Shown here: positions 1 through 8,053 of the stretch, in pieces
How the letters are laid out: every line of letters begins with the position of its first letter
Position numbering within the stretch: position 1 is the stretch's first letter
Source: CAZOEL01 sp964578835
GTDB lineage: Bacteria > Desulfobacterota > Syntrophobacteria > Syntrophobacterales > Syntrophobacteraceae
Assembly (NCBI GenBank): GCA_964578835.1
Contig: CAZOEL010000058.1
Coordinates: forward strand, 1-46,528
Direction: 5' to 3'
DNA length: 46,528 bases
Translations under genes and position numbers: made by a program
The notes under the pieces: model-generated
Seen by the model: only the letters and a program-made list of their open reading frames with translations
Told to the model about the DNA's origin: nothing
Database searches by the model: none

Positions 1-11
1 GCCGATCATAG

Positions 12-497
12 CCTGCTCTAAAAATAAATGCATTCAGCCTTGCCGAAAGGACACCCAGTGCAGCCTATGGAGGTGACTTTGGTGAAGGATTTGGGCAGGG
101 TGCAACTACAGCTGCAATCGGATATGCGGCCAATAGCATTGTACACTCTGAGGAAGGCCAAGAAGCTATATCAGAAGCAAAGGCAGCCATCAATGCTGCC
201 ATCAGTAGAGCCAAATACGTAAGCGGGTTATTATCAGATGCGGTGCTAACAATGATGCTGGGGGCACCGGTATCGAGAGTGAGTGGTTCCGGTCAGTTCC
301 AGGGTGGTGGTCGGGCTCTGATTGATCTAGCAAAGCAAGCTCAACGGACAGGACTTACAGTAAATGAAGCTCAAATCATGCTTGACTGGGCGCAGGAATA
401 CAACGTTACACCTGCTCTGAATCATATCGGCACCACTCATTGGATCGGTGGCGATCATATTCGTATAGGGCCATATAGGCATATTCCTGTGAGATAA
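12..497 (+). pseudogene. C-terminal fragment of a polymorphic (RHS-type) toxin
   Basis: An open frame of 161 codons starts directly after a TAG at 9-11 and has no ATG, GTG or TTG start before about position 240, so it is the tail of a larger protein or an orphan tip. The first part (GDFGEGFGQGAT, then an alanine-rich helical stretch) resembles the linker before the toxin tip in RHS proteins. The last 80 residues hold the presumed toxin: a helical part, then a His-rich end with NH, THW, GGDHIRIG and RHIPV. Clustered histidines suggest a metal-dependent nuclease, but I cannot name the toxin family. A likely immunity gene follows 15 bp downstream. An RHS scrap at 1217-1345 supports the RHS assignment. 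The upstream part may lie outside the window or be lost. Confidence 0.55.
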
Positions 498-512
498 TGA
501 TAAGGTGAGACT

Positions 513-1109
513 ATGATTGTTCCAATGACATCCAATATAGAAGGCCTTCTGGTAGTAAGAAGGATAAATTACTTCACTGATAGTAGATACAGCGCCCTAA
601 GGCGATTACCGTCATTATCCCTAACAGATGATGAGATAGTTCAGCGTTACAAAGGGATAGAAGGTGAATGTTGGCCAATCGGTGATGAAATGAAAAGTCT
701 GATGCTCTCCCATGGCCTCGCTCCAATCCAGCAGTATGAGTTCGTTCTCCAGTACTTCATTGAGGCCTCAATGACACTGTGTTGTGATCTTCTATACATT
801 CGATCATCGACTCTGCTTGATAGGCCATCATTCCTGCCCAACAACTTCCGTTTCTGTGGATACGATTATGGATTGTTCTACTCTGGGTTTGACAATTATT
901 CAGTCATATTCAATGAGGTGATATATGGCGCTTATGATAGCCTCAGAGCGTACTCGAAATACTTGAATGCCGACCTACTGCTGCCAGAACCCCTAAAACT
1001 AGAAGCTCTAGAGCAGGATAGGATGATGCTAGTTGACGGTGGTAATGACTTAGAGACAGCAGAGGATGATGAAGTTTTCCAAGCTTTTTCGATTTATTTG
1101 TGTGGATAG
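513..1109 (+). CDS. Putative immunity protein for the adjacent toxin tip
   Basis: A 198-residue acidic, apparently cytosolic protein with no signal peptide or membrane segment. ATG at 513 follows an AAGGTGAG ribosome-binding site at about 502-509. I do not recognise the family. Assignment as immunity protein rests on position alone: it begins 15 bp after the stop of the toxin tip, on the same strand, with its own terminator behind it, which is the usual toxin-immunity layout of RHS loci. The C-terminal third is rich in Glu and Asp, common for proteins that mask a basic nuclease. An unrelated hypothetical protein cannot be excluded. Confidence 0.5.
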   Translation: MIVPMTSNIEGLLVVRRINYFTDSRYSALRRLPSLSLTDDEIVQRYKGIEGECWPIGDEMKSLMLSHGLAPIQQYEFVLQYFIEASMTLCCDLLYIRSSTLLDRPSFLPNNFRFCGYDYGLFYSGFDNYSVIFNEVIYGAYDSLRAYSKYLNADLLLPEPLKLEALEQDRMMLVDGGNDLETAEDDEVFQAFSIYLCG

Positions 1110-1117
1110 CCAAGTAG

Positions 1118-1151
1118 GGCGGGCACACGCTTTATCGTGCCCGCCATTTTT
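1118..1151 (+). terminator. Rho-independent terminator after the toxin/immunity pair
   Basis: GGCGGGCAC (1118-1126) pairs with GTGCCCGCC (1137-1145), a perfect 9-bp GC-rich stem with a 10-nt loop, followed by ATTTTT. It sits 9 bp after the immunity stop codon. Confidence 0.75.
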
Positions 1152-1216
1152 GCCGACATAAGACGATTCGGATGGTGCATTCCGCTGGCCTGTGCCGGAT
1201 CTAGTACTGCTTGTAG

Positions 1217-1345
1217 AAATTCGTACCTAGCCTATATGGTCTGGCTGCAGACAACCCAAAAGGCAGGCTCACCAAGGTTCAAGACGCCTCGGGAGCCACA
1301 GAGTACCGTTACGATAAGTTCGGGAGAGTGAGTCGTAAAACACGG
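1217..1345 (+). pseudogene. RHS YD-repeat remnant
   Basis: A short frame opens after a TAG at 1214-1216 and reads GLAADNPKGRLTKVQDASG, then EYRYDKFGRVSRKT. YRYDKFGR is the YD repeat of RHS/YD shells. It has no start, and it breaks off where the reading frame of the integrase at 1332-2309 begins, so it is a scrap of a second RHS module cut at a recombination junction near 1330-1350. It lies behind a toxin tip and immunity gene, as displaced orphan modules do in RHS loci. Confidence 0.6.
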
Positions 1346-1358
1346 CAAGAAGTTTCGG

Positions 1359-2309
1359 GTGGAGATTTACCAAAATCACAAGCGAGTTTACCGGAGTCAG
1401 GTTTTCGATACCGAACTCGAAGCCAAAAACCACGAGAAGGAGGCGGTGGAAAATCTCGAAGCGATAAATACGGGCTTTATAAAGCTCTGCGAAAGCCGAC
1501 TGGATGATTTGGAGCTCAAAAGAAGCGAAAAGCACTTCAATGAAAATCTTACCCTGATAAAACAGCATCTCATTCCCCGGTGGGGCCGAAAAAAACAAAT
1601 AACCCGCGACGAAGTGGAGGAGTATCTAAAGGAAGTGGCGCGGGAATCGAAAACCAAAGCCAACAAACAGTTGCGACTGATCCAGGCGCTTTTTAACCAC
1701 GGCGTCCAAAGAGGCTGGCTCACCAGAAATCCATGCAGCGGCATCGAACGTTTTCCCGTCGCCAAAGCCAAAAGGTACATTCCGCCGGAAGAAGACTTGC
1801 GGCTGGTTTTGGAAACAGCGGAAGCTCCGGGCTGTATGGACAAGTGGTATCTTCTGGTTCTTATTCACACGGCCGGAAGGATGCGGGAAGTCAACCGGTT
1901 AAAAAGGGAGGATGTGGACTTTAAACGGAGTCGGGTTTCTCTTTATACCCGGAAGGCAAAAAACTCCGACCTAAAAGAAGTCGTTGTTCCTATGAACGAT
2001 GATCTGCGATTCGTCTTAAAGCAGATTCCTCGTGTGAGCGAGTGGGTTTTTCCCAACCCGCAGACCGGAAAAGCCTACGATCATCGGGACAAATTTCTCA
2101 GATCGCTTTGTGAAGCTGCTGGCGTAAAAGAGTTCACTTACCATTGTCTGCGTCATTTCACCGCTTCCACGCTGGACGCCGAGGGAGCGCCCCTTACGGA
2201 CATCCAGGCGATTTTAGGGCACGAGCGGGCGACAACGACTGATAATTATCTGCAGAGTCTTCGCGGCGGAGCGGCGAAAAGCATTAAGAAAATGGAGGGC
2301 TGGAGATGA
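1359..2309 (+). CDS. Tyrosine recombinase (phage-type integrase), int1
   Basis: A 316-residue site-specific recombinase of the lambda-integrase family. It has an N-terminal SAM-like core-binding domain (about 45-125) and a catalytic domain with Arg174 (HTAGRMREVN), His262-x-x-Arg265 (HCLRH), His288 (GHERATT) and the Tyr297 nucleophile (DNYLQ). GTG at 1359 is the first possible start. However, in-frame codons upstream from 1332 read VVKHGKKFRVEIY, which looks like the true N-terminal strand of this family, and a TGA at 1329-1331 closes the frame. The normal start was therefore probably lost at the junction with RHS debris. The gene reads toward the partial tRNA-Arg copy at 2383-2428, and TGCACCCCAA repeats follow its stop. 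This suggests it belongs to an element to the left that used the same tRNA. Activity is uncertain. Confidence 0.85.
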   Translation: MEIYQNHKRVYRSQVFDTELEAKNHEKEAVENLEAINTGFIKLCESRLDDLELKRSEKHFNENLTLIKQHLIPRWGRKKQITRDEVEEYLKEVARESKTKANKQLRLIQALFNHGVQRGWLTRNPCSGIERFPVAKAKRYIPPEEDLRLVLETAEAPGCMDKWYLLVLIHTAGRMREVNRLKREDVDFKRSRVSLYTRKAKNSDLKEVVVPMNDDLRFVLKQIPRVSEWVFPNPQTGKAYDHRDKFLRSLCEAAGVKEFTYHCLRHFTASTLDAEGAPLTDIQAILGHERATTTDNYLQSLRGGAAKSIKKMEGWR

Positions 2310-2312
2310 GGC

Positions 2313-2335
2313 TGCACCCCAAAATTGCACCCCAA
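2313..2335. repeat. TGCACCCCAA direct repeats, candidate arm sites for int1
   Basis: TGCACCCCAA occurs at 2313-2322 and 2326-2335, 13 bp apart start to start, between the int1 stop codon and the att core at 2383. Short direct repeats beside the core are typical integrase arm-type sites. The motif differs from the GCGGGACA repeats inside the island, which fits a separate element. Confidence 0.45.
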
Positions 2336-2340
2336 GAAAG

Positions 2341-2369
2341 AAAAAAGGGTTACAGCATGGCTGTAACCC
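2341..2369 (-). terminator. Terminator hairpin behind the displaced tRNA-Arg 3' end
   Basis: GGGTTACAGC (2347-2356) and GCTGTAACCC (2360-2369) form a perfect 10-bp stem with a 3-nt loop. On the minus strand it is followed by six Ts (2346-2341). It stands in the same place relative to the partial tRNA as the hairpin at 19828-19860 does to the intact tRNA, although the stem sequences differ. Confidence 0.7.
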
Positions 2370-2382
2370 ATTGATTTTACAA

Positions 2383-2428
2383 GCGCGCCCGACAAGATTC
2401 GAACTGGTGACCTACGGATTCGTAGTCC
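2383..2428 (-). repeat. attL: Attachment site (left): duplicated 3' part of tRNA-Arg
   Basis: This 46-bp stretch matches 19873-19918, the 3' part of the intact tRNA-Arg gene, with one mismatch (G at 2406 versus T at 19896). It covers the anticodon loop, variable region, T arm and acceptor 3' strand; the 5' half of a tRNA is absent. The mismatch breaks a T-stem pair. Such a copy is the classical scar of integrase-mediated insertion into a tRNA 3' end and marks the left boundary of the 17.5-kb island. Confidence 0.9.
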
Positions 2429-2547
2429 CTCTATATCAACTTCACTCAGATTCACATTTATTCATATAATATTTGACATACCAGCATCTTACCACTATTA
2501 TATCTTTACTATTCGTCACTCGAAATCCTGCTATTTCATCAAAAAAA

Positions 2548-2566
2548 GCGGGACAGGAGCGGGACA
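2548..2566. repeat. GCGGGACA pair, candidate left arm-type sites
   Basis: GCGGGACA at 2548-2555 and 2559-2566, 11 bp apart, lies about 120 bp inside the left att core and about 110 bp before the int2 start. The same motif recurs at the right end of the element (19736-19828), including the same two-copy arrangement with 11-bp spacing. Confidence 0.6.
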
Positions 2567-2673
2567 ACTTTTCGGCATCATGACCGAGCTACAGATTGAC
2601 GGATTTCATCCCGCTCATGCCCTTCACAGAGCGGCGGATATAACAGCGCAACAACTATAAAGGAGGATGGATC

Positions 2674-3933
2674 GTGGCCGTGTGGATCAAAACCAAACAT
2701 CAAGGAGTCCGTTTTCGAGAGCATCCTATCCGCAAGCATGGCGTCAGAAAAGATCGGTATTACTCCATTCGGTACAAGTTGAACGGAAAAGATCGCGAGG
2801 AATCTCTTGGCTGGGAGAGCCAATGGCCTTCCAAAGAAAAAGGCCGCAGCCTGGAGCAGGAAGCAGTACTGCGACTCTCTGAAATATTGAGCAACAGACG
2901 CACAGGTGAGGGACACACATCTCTTAAAGAGAAACGAGAACAAGAGCTTGCCAAGAAAGAGCAGGAAGCCCGTGAGAAAGCAGCAGCAGAGAAGGCGGCA
3001 ATACCGCTTTGCGAAGTGTGGAATAAATATATCGACCAGTGCAAGGTGGATGGAAAAAAATCCTGCAATAGAGAGGAGAGTCTATTCGCTCTCTGGATCT
3101 CTCCTACCATCGGTAAGCTTCCGCTTGCTGAGATTGCACCTATTCACCTGGAGAAAATCAAGGCCAACATGGCCAAAGCCGAGCTTTCTCCGAGATCTAT
3201 CCACTACTGCCTTGCCGTGGTCCGGCAAATCTTCAATTTCGCCATACGTCATGATCTTTTTGGTGGTGAGAATCCAACAAAGAAGGTCAAAAAGCCATCT
3301 ATCAATAATAGGCGCCAGCGGTTTCTCACTCATGAGGAAGCCAATTTAGTTCTGGAAGCGCTCAAAGAGAAGAGTCTCAATAGCTGGCGCATTACTTTGA
3401 TTAGTCTCCACTGTGGGCTCCGCTTCAGTGAGATTGCTCGACTTCAGTATGGAGATATCGATCTTGAGAGAAACACTATCTTGGTGCGTGATCCAAAGAA
3501 TGCAAAATCAAGATTCGCATATCTCACAGAGGAAGTGCGGCAGGCTCTTTTAAATATTGATCCAAAAGGAAAGAGCGATCTCATATTCCCGGATAAGAAC
3601 GGTGGGCAACGTCGGGCCATGTCTGATACATTCGATCGCGTTGTTGATGCATTGAAACTGAACGAAGGCATTGCGGACGACCGACTGAAGGTTTGCTTCC
3701 ATACATGCCGACATTCCTTTGCCTCATGGCTTGTCGAAGGCGGAGAGGATCTCATTGTGGTCAAAGAATTGATGGGACACAAGTCCATGGCGATGACCGA
3801 GCGTTACAGCCATCTTTCGCCGCATACGCTGCAGCGGGCTTCGAAGAACCTCGACAAAAGACTCATAGCAGCAAAGGCCAATGGAGTGAACGGGCAAGAA
3901 GAGAAAATCATAGAACTCCATAATAATAAATAG
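2674..3933 (+). CDS. int: Tyrosine recombinase (integrase) of the CRISPR island, int2
   Basis: A 419-residue phage-type integrase. GTG at 2674 is preceded by AAGGAGG at 2660-2666. An N-terminal basic region with arm-binding character (about 1-70) is followed by a charged Lys/Glu-rich helix (about 85-115), a core-binding domain (about 115-210) and the catalytic domain. Active-site residues are visible: Arg250 (LHCGLRFSEIARL), His343-x-x-Arg346 (HTCRHSF), His369 (GHKSM) and nucleophile Tyr378 (ERYSHL). The length is normal and the frame intact. It lies directly inside the left att site, so in an excised circle it would be next to attP. It is the likely enzyme for integration and excision of the 2383-19918 element at tRNA-Arg. 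No excisionase is certain; the 81-residue protein at 5154 is one candidate. Confidence 0.93.
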   Translation: MAVWIKTKHQGVRFREHPIRKHGVRKDRYYSIRYKLNGKDREESLGWESQWPSKEKGRSLEQEAVLRLSEILSNRRTGEGHTSLKEKREQELAKKEQEAREKAAAEKAAIPLCEVWNKYIDQCKVDGKKSCNREESLFALWISPTIGKLPLAEIAPIHLEKIKANMAKAELSPRSIHYCLAVVRQIFNFAIRHDLFGGENPTKKVKKPSINNRRQRFLTHEEANLVLEALKEKSLNSWRITLISLHCGLRFSEIARLQYGDIDLERNTILVRDPKNAKSRFAYLTEEVRQALLNIDPKGKSDLIFPDKNGGQRRAMSDTFDRVVDALKLNEGIADDRLKVCFHTCRHSFASWLVEGGEDLIVVKELMGHKSMAMTERYSHLSPHTLQRASKNLDKRLIAAKANGVNGQEEKIIELHNNK

Positions 3934-4051
3934 AGACGAATACGCAAAAAAATCACCAAATATTTCTGAAAACCCAAGAAAATGCTGTGATGAAAATAAT
4001 TTTTATTTTTCAGGGTTTTGAATTTTTTTTCCTTTTCTTCTATATGCAATA

Positions 4052-4203
4052 ATCGCCTAGTCACATAGGCGATATTAATATCCTTGGTTCTCTAAATTGG
4101 CCCCACAATTAGCTATCCTATTCCTGCCATATCAGATTATTCAGATAAGGTAAGCGATAATCGCCATTTTCATAATAATTATAATAGTATACGCGATAAT
4201 CGC
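4052..4203. promoter_or_regulatory. Operator-like palindromes in the int2-to-4462 control region
   Basis: The 528-bp AT-rich gap between int2 and the next gene holds three related palindromes. The first is ATCGCCTA/TAGGCGAT with a 6-bp spacer (4052-4073); the other two are exact copies of GCGATAATCGC (4154-4164 and 4193-4203), 39 bp apart. All share GCGAT/ATCGC half-sites. This is what binding sites of a dimeric helix-turn-helix repressor look like, but the cognate repressor is not identified. The rest of 3934-4461 shows no convincing gene. Confidence 0.5.
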
Positions 4204-4461
4204 ATATTGCTTATTTTCTTTTTAGTCTTAATCTCTCATATGGACGTAGCTGCGACGTGACCCTTATTACAACAGCTCTCTAACGATCATGGAGCGAGAT
4301 TGGTATATTCTCGACGTTGGTGAGTTTGATGAATGGCTTACCTCACTGAAAGAGAAGAGACCATCAGCTTGTAATATCATTGCCGAGTAAGAATCTGCTA
4401 TAGACAATAATAATATCATCTCAATAGAGCCCGGAGCTACATCATAAGCAGGAAACACGAA

Positions 4462-4869
4462 ATGAATAATGACAAGCTAGAACGTATAGCTAAAGCTCTC
4501 TATGGTATCCTTGTTGCCATAATAGGGATACTTACAAAGCAGTTTAAAATAGACTCAGAGGATCTTCTATATATTGTGCGTCGTGTATATGACATATTTG
4601 AGACCGATAGAATAGGCAAAACGAAACGAGGCCGGAGAATAACTGGAATGAAGAACATTATAAAATATCATGATAAAATAGACAATCTCGATTGTAAGGA
4701 TGCCAGAGACATTATTATAAAGTGTATATTCAATGATTTAAAGGATAAAAAGAATACTTCAGCTAAAGCGTTCGAGATTATGTCCAAAGAATATAGTATG
4801 CCACAGGAGACTATTAGGGCAATTGTTTACGGGAAAGGCAAAAAGCAAAGTAATACTAGGAACGACTAA
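4462..4869 (+). CDS. Hypothetical small basic protein of the island
   Basis: A 135-residue lysine-rich protein from an AT-rich segment; ATG at 4462 follows AGGAAA about 8 bp upstream. I do not recognise it. Residues about 8-25 are hydrophobic (ALYGILVAIIGIL) and could be an amphipathic or membrane helix. The C-terminal 35 residues (SAKAFEIMSKEYSMPQETIR) could form a helix-turn-helix. It is the first gene after the palindromic control region, so a regulatory role is possible but is only inferred from position. Base composition is more AT-rich than the neighbouring replication gene. Confidence 0.55.
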   Translation: MNNDKLERIAKALYGILVAIIGILTKQFKIDSEDLLYIVRRVYDIFETDRIGKTKRGRRITGMKNIIKYHDKIDNLDCKDARDIIIKCIFNDLKDKKNTSAKAFEIMSKEYSMPQETIRAIVYGKGKKQSNTRND

Positions 4870-4881
4870 AACCTAGACTTC

Positions 4882-4953
4882 TTGTAGGAGCGGGATCTTG
4901 CCGCGATGGGGCGGACAGAGCAGCAACGTCGCGGCAAGATCCCGTTCCTACAA
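4882..4953. repeat. REPIN-like palindromic repeat
   Basis: Two 25-bp arms, 4882-4906 and 4929-4953, are inverted copies of each other with one mismatch and a 22-bp centre. Each arm reads TTGTAGGAGCGGGATCTTGC followed by CGCGA. TGTAGGAGCGGG...GCCGCGA resembles bacterial REP elements mobilised by REP-associated tyrosine transposases, and two inverted REPs make a REPIN. No transposase is in the window. It could also act as a bidirectional terminator after the gene ending at 4869. Confidence 0.6.
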
Positions 4954-5013
4954 AACGACAAAAATTCCGAATATCATCCGTTCGCAGTATAGAATTCCTA
5001 ATAAAATAAATTC

Positions 5014-5056
5014 AGGTATTTAATATATAAGGAATAGATACCTAGGTATTTAATAT
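5014..5056. repeat. AGGTATTTAATAT direct repeats upstream of the replication genes
   Basis: AGGTATTTAATAT occurs at 5014-5026 and 5044-5056, 30 bp apart. The surrounding 4980-5150 is AT-rich and contains further TATACC/GGTAT halves on both strands. It lies just before the first gene of the 5154-8051 cluster, so it may be a promoter/operator or a minor replication motif. Confidence 0.35.
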
Positions 5057-5153
5057 CTTATCCTTTTATACCTTTTGATTTTAAAGATATACCGATCTAT
5101 TCTCCTCGTGTACATAAATGAATATCAAAGTAATACAAGAGGAGAAATAAAAA

Positions 5154-5399
5154 ATGCAGAGCAATTGCTGCAAAATTGATGAACTGATCGAATCCTGCCG
5201 TCAAGAAATGCCGCCGGTTTTCGAGCTTGTGAGCTTAGATCAAAGAACCGGTGGAGCTCTCAAACATCGAACCATCCACAACCGTCGTTCCCGCCGAGAA
5301 ATCCCAGCAGAAATCTTTCTCCGCCAAGGAAGAAAAATCCTTGTGCATCGAGATTTATTGCTTTTGTGGTGGAAATCGCAATTACAGATTACCGACTGA
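5154..5399 (+). CDS. Small DNA-binding-like protein (excisionase/regulator candidate)
   Basis: An 81-residue basic protein; ATG at 5154 has a good GAGGAG site 8-9 bp upstream. The second half, with a GALKHRTIHNRRSRREIP stretch, then FLRQGRKILVHRDLLLLWW, has the shape of a small excisionase/MerR-like winged helix: a helix, then a strand with IPAEIFLRQGRKILVHRD, then an aromatic tail. Position before the replication gene in an integrative element also fits a regulator or excisionase. I cannot assign it to a named family. Confidence 0.5.
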   Translation: MQSNCCKIDELIESCRQEMPPVFELVSLDQRTGGALKHRTIHNRRSRREIPAEIFLRQGRKILVHRDLLLLWWKSQLQITD

Positions 5400-5430
5400 T
5401 GGTCGTACTCAGGTTTAAGAAGAAAAGCTT

Positions 5431-5465
5431 GGGCCAGCGAGGAGCCAACACGACACCGCTGGCCC
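5431..5465. promoter_or_regulatory. Intercistronic stem-loop
   Basis: GGGCCAGCG (5431-5439) pairs with CGCTGGCCC (5457-5465): a perfect 9-bp stem with a 17-nt loop and no T run behind it. It lies between the 81-residue gene and the next start at 5483 and may attenuate or stabilise the mRNA. Confidence 0.45.
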
Positions 5466-5482
5466 ATTTGAAAGAAGAATTT

Positions 5483-5818
5483 ATGAATAACATCAATAAT
5501 TACAATAATATCAATCTTCAGGACATACAATTACGGTCTTTAAGCCAAAGAGAACGCATCTCCGATCTGTCCTCTTCAAACGAATCGATCATGTCTGCTC
5601 TTACTGCGGAAACACTTTCCGCAGATACTATCAACGAAACCTCCTCAATCATCACAGGAGGCGCAGAGCAAACAATGAAAGAACGTCAAGAATGCAGAAC
5701 ACCAGACCGGCAATGGCGCCTTTTTCGTGCGCTCTTGATCCTCTTGAGGCGTCAATTTCTAGCTGGAGAGATCAGCATTATTATTTCAATAGAAGGTTCT
5801 CACCATGAAACAAAATGA
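5483..5818 (+). CDS. Hypothetical protein upstream of the primase gene
   Basis: A 111-residue protein starting MNNINNYNNINLQ. The start at 5483 is chosen because AAGAAG lies 7 bp upstream; an earlier in-frame start at 5366 would overlap the preceding gene and read through the stem-loop. The N-terminal 65 residues are polar and rich in Asn, Ser and Thr; the C-terminal 40 are basic with a hydrophobic stretch (LFRALLILLRRQFLAGE). Its last 14 bp overlap the start of the primase gene at 5805, so the two are translationally coupled. No family is recognised. Confidence 0.45.
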   Translation: MNNINNYNNINLQDIQLRSLSQRERISDLSSSNESIMSALTAETLSADTINETSSIITGGAEQTMKERQECRTPDRQWRLFRALLILLRRQFLAGEISIIISIEGSHHETK

Positions 5819-8051
5819 TGAAGCCTACAAAGCCATCCAAAGAGGATTCAAGATCTTTCCTGTTGCGGCCAATGATAAAAAACCACCGCTCATAAAAGAC
5901 TGGAACATGAATGCCTCAAGCGACAAGGCGCAGATCGATGCCTGGATAGAACAATTTCCGGACTGCAATTTTGGCCTCGCAGCTGGCGCATCATTCCAGA
6001 TCGTTGTCGATATTGATCCACGCAATGGAGGCCTCGAGACGCTTAGAAAGCTTGAGGCTGAATTCGGTCCCATGCCTGCCACACTCATAGCGATCACACC
6101 AAGCGGAGGCTTCCACTATTACTACCTTGGCGTCTGTCAATCCAAGACCAATGCTCTCGGTCCTGGAGTCGATATCAAGTCGGCTGGAGGATACGTCGTT
6201 TTGGCAGGATCAAAGAGGCCGGATGGCGAATACAAGTGGGCCAATAGCACTCCTATAGCAGGATGCCCTCCCTGGATCTTATACCGTGTTGGAGCTCCGC
6301 TCGAGAGAACCAAGCACAAAGAGCCTGCTATCGATCTGGATCGGCCGGATTCAATCGAACGCGCAAAAGCCTACTTGGAGGCGTTTGCGAAACCATCGAT
6401 TGAAGGCCAAGGCGGCGACAACAACGCATACAAAGTAGCATGCAAACTACACAATCTTGGCGTAACAGAGGTTACCGCGATAGAATTGATGCTCGAGCAT
6501 TGGAACGAGCGCTGTGAGCCTCCTTGGAGCGTTGAAGAGCTGCAGATAAAAGTCGAGAATGCATACCGGTACGCAAGGCTGCAGGCAGGCCATCTGCATC
6601 CAGACGTCATCTTTCCGGCGCCTTTGCTCCAAGCTGTTGATCCGGAGCAGACAGAAGCTCCTCCGGATGCGCAGCAGTCAGAAGCGCTCGATCTGTTTGC
6701 CGGTAGCTTCGACTTGGCGCAAGAGCCGATTTGTGGCGTGGAACCGATTCGCGGAGCTGAATCCGAGCCAGTGCGGCCTTCAGCAGCGGAGGCGCAGAGC
6801 TTTGCGCTGCAGAATGCGGCTTCAAATAGCGCGCCAGGTGCAACGCCAGGTGCAGCGCCGCTAGATGTAGCACCAGGTGCAAACATCTGGACGCCGGAAC
6901 CGAGAGATAACCGCATAATAGTACTCCAAAATAAGAGCGTAGCAGATATACGAGAAGCGGACTTGGAGCCGCGCCGGTGGATTCTCGGATCGCGCTATCT
7001 GGCCGGATACTCAACGGTCACCATCTCTCCCGGTGGAGTCGGAAAATCCTTATTGCTGATGCTCGAGATGGCCGCTATAGCACTCGGGATTCCGCTCACC
7101 GGAGAGCCAGTCCACATCCAAGGACCGACGCTTTATCACTGTACAGAGGATCCGCTCGATGAGATAGAGCGCCGCTGCGTAGCCATTGCCAAAGCATACA
7201 GCCTCGATATGTCGCTGTTCAAAGACTTCCACATCTCCTCTGGAGTCAATAATCCGCTGGTCTATCTGACCGAGTCCGGAGGTGAATTCGTGATCAATGA
7301 GCCTCTGGTTAAACTTACGATAGAGACGATCAAACATTACGGCATCGTAGCGTTCGCCGTGGACCCATTCCTTCGAGCCCACGCGGTCGATGAGAACAGC
7401 AACGGTGCTATCGATAAAGTCATGCAGATCTTCTCGCGGATCGAACAGGAAACCGGAGTCGCATGCGCTCTGGCGCACCATACGCGAAAGCGAAGCGGAC
7501 CAAGCAGCGGAGCCGGAGATGCGGACTCGGCCCGTGGCGCCAGCTCACTCGTCTATGCCTGCCGAATCGCGCAAACGCTGGTTCCGATGACTGAGAAGGA
7601 AGCGGAGGCCATTGGCATTGCGCCCGACAGGGCCGATTGGTTTGTGCGAATCGACGATGCGAAAAAGAATTTGAGGCCTCCCGGTAAGGAAACCCGCTGG
7701 TACGAAAAGATAAGCGTTAAGCTCGATACCGGGGATTATCTCGGAGTATTGAAAGTTGCAGAGTTCACGCCGAAGACAGTAGCCCGCAAACAGAATGTCC
7801 AGATGCTTGAGCGGATCGATAAATACTACATGGACTTTGTGACCGTCTCCGAACTCGGAAAGATCATGAGAACAGACGGACTCGAAGGCTCAAAGAACAC
7901 TGTGATCAAATCGATCAAAGACGCCATTGGTGATGGCGCCGTCTTCAACGGATACATCTACTCCATAGAGATGCTGAAGAACGAACGCTCGAAGCCAGCT
8001 TTAACGGTTGTGCGCCGGAGCATCGAAGAGGTGCCGGATGAAGTCGGATGA
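5805..8051 (+). CDS. Bifunctional primase-polymerase / RepA-type helicase
   Basis: A 748-residue replication protein. Residues about 8-165 form an archaeo-eukaryotic primase (Prim-Pol) domain with the catalytic Asp pair Asp69/Asp71 (VVDIDPRNGG) and the conserved His104 (TPSGGFHYYY). About 190-255 is a PriCT-like helical domain. A Pro/Ala/Gly-rich linker (about 290-355) leads to a RecA-like ATPase of the RepA/AAA_25 type. It has Walker A SPGGVGKS near 408-416, Walker B FAVDPF near 515, and the sensor region LAHHTRK. The C-terminal 100 residues resemble a small winged-helix tail. Such proteins start replication of plasmids, phages and integrative elements by priming and unwinding. The iteron-like region just behind its stop is the natural target. 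The frame is intact. Confidence 0.9.
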   Translation: MKQNDEAYKAIQRGFKIFPVAANDKKPPLIKDWNMNASSDKAQIDAWIEQFPDCNFGLAAGASFQIVVDIDPRNGGLETLRKLEAEFGPMPATLIAITPSGGFHYYYLGVCQSKTNALGPGVDIKSAGGYVVLAGSKRPDGEYKWANSTPIAGCPPWILYRVGAPLERTKHKEPAIDLDRPDSIERAKAYLEAFAKPSIEGQGGDNNAYKVACKLHNLGVTEVTAIELMLEHWNERCEPPWSVEELQIKVENAYRYARLQAGHLHPDVIFPAPLLQAVDPEQTEAPPDAQQSEALDLFAGSFDLAQEPICGVEPIRGAESEPVRPSAAEAQSFALQNAASNSAPGATPGAAPLDVAPGANIWTPEPRDNRIIVLQNKSVADIREADLEPRRWILGSRYLAGYSTVTISPGGVGKSLLLMLEMAAIALGIPLTGEPVHIQGPTLYHCTEDPLDEIERRCVAIAKAYSLDMSLFKDFHISSGVNNPLVYLTESGGEFVINEPLVKLTIETIKHYGIVAFAVDPFLRAHAVDENSNGAIDKVMQIFSRIEQETGVACALAHHTRKRSGPSSGAGDADSARGASSLVYACRIAQTLVPMTEKEAEAIGIAPDRADWFVRIDDAKKNLRPPGKETRWYEKISVKLDTGDYLGVLKVAEFTPKTVARKQNVQMLERIDKYYMDFVTVSELGKIMRTDGLEGSKNTVIKSIKDAIGDGAVFNGYIYSIEMLKNERSKPALTVVRRSIEEVPDEVG

Positions 8052-8053
8052 AA

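Noticed and set aside
6371..6916. A 181-codon minus-strand frame opposite the primase gene linker
   Set aside because: It is a shadow of the Pro/Ala-rich linker with no ribosome-binding site or family.
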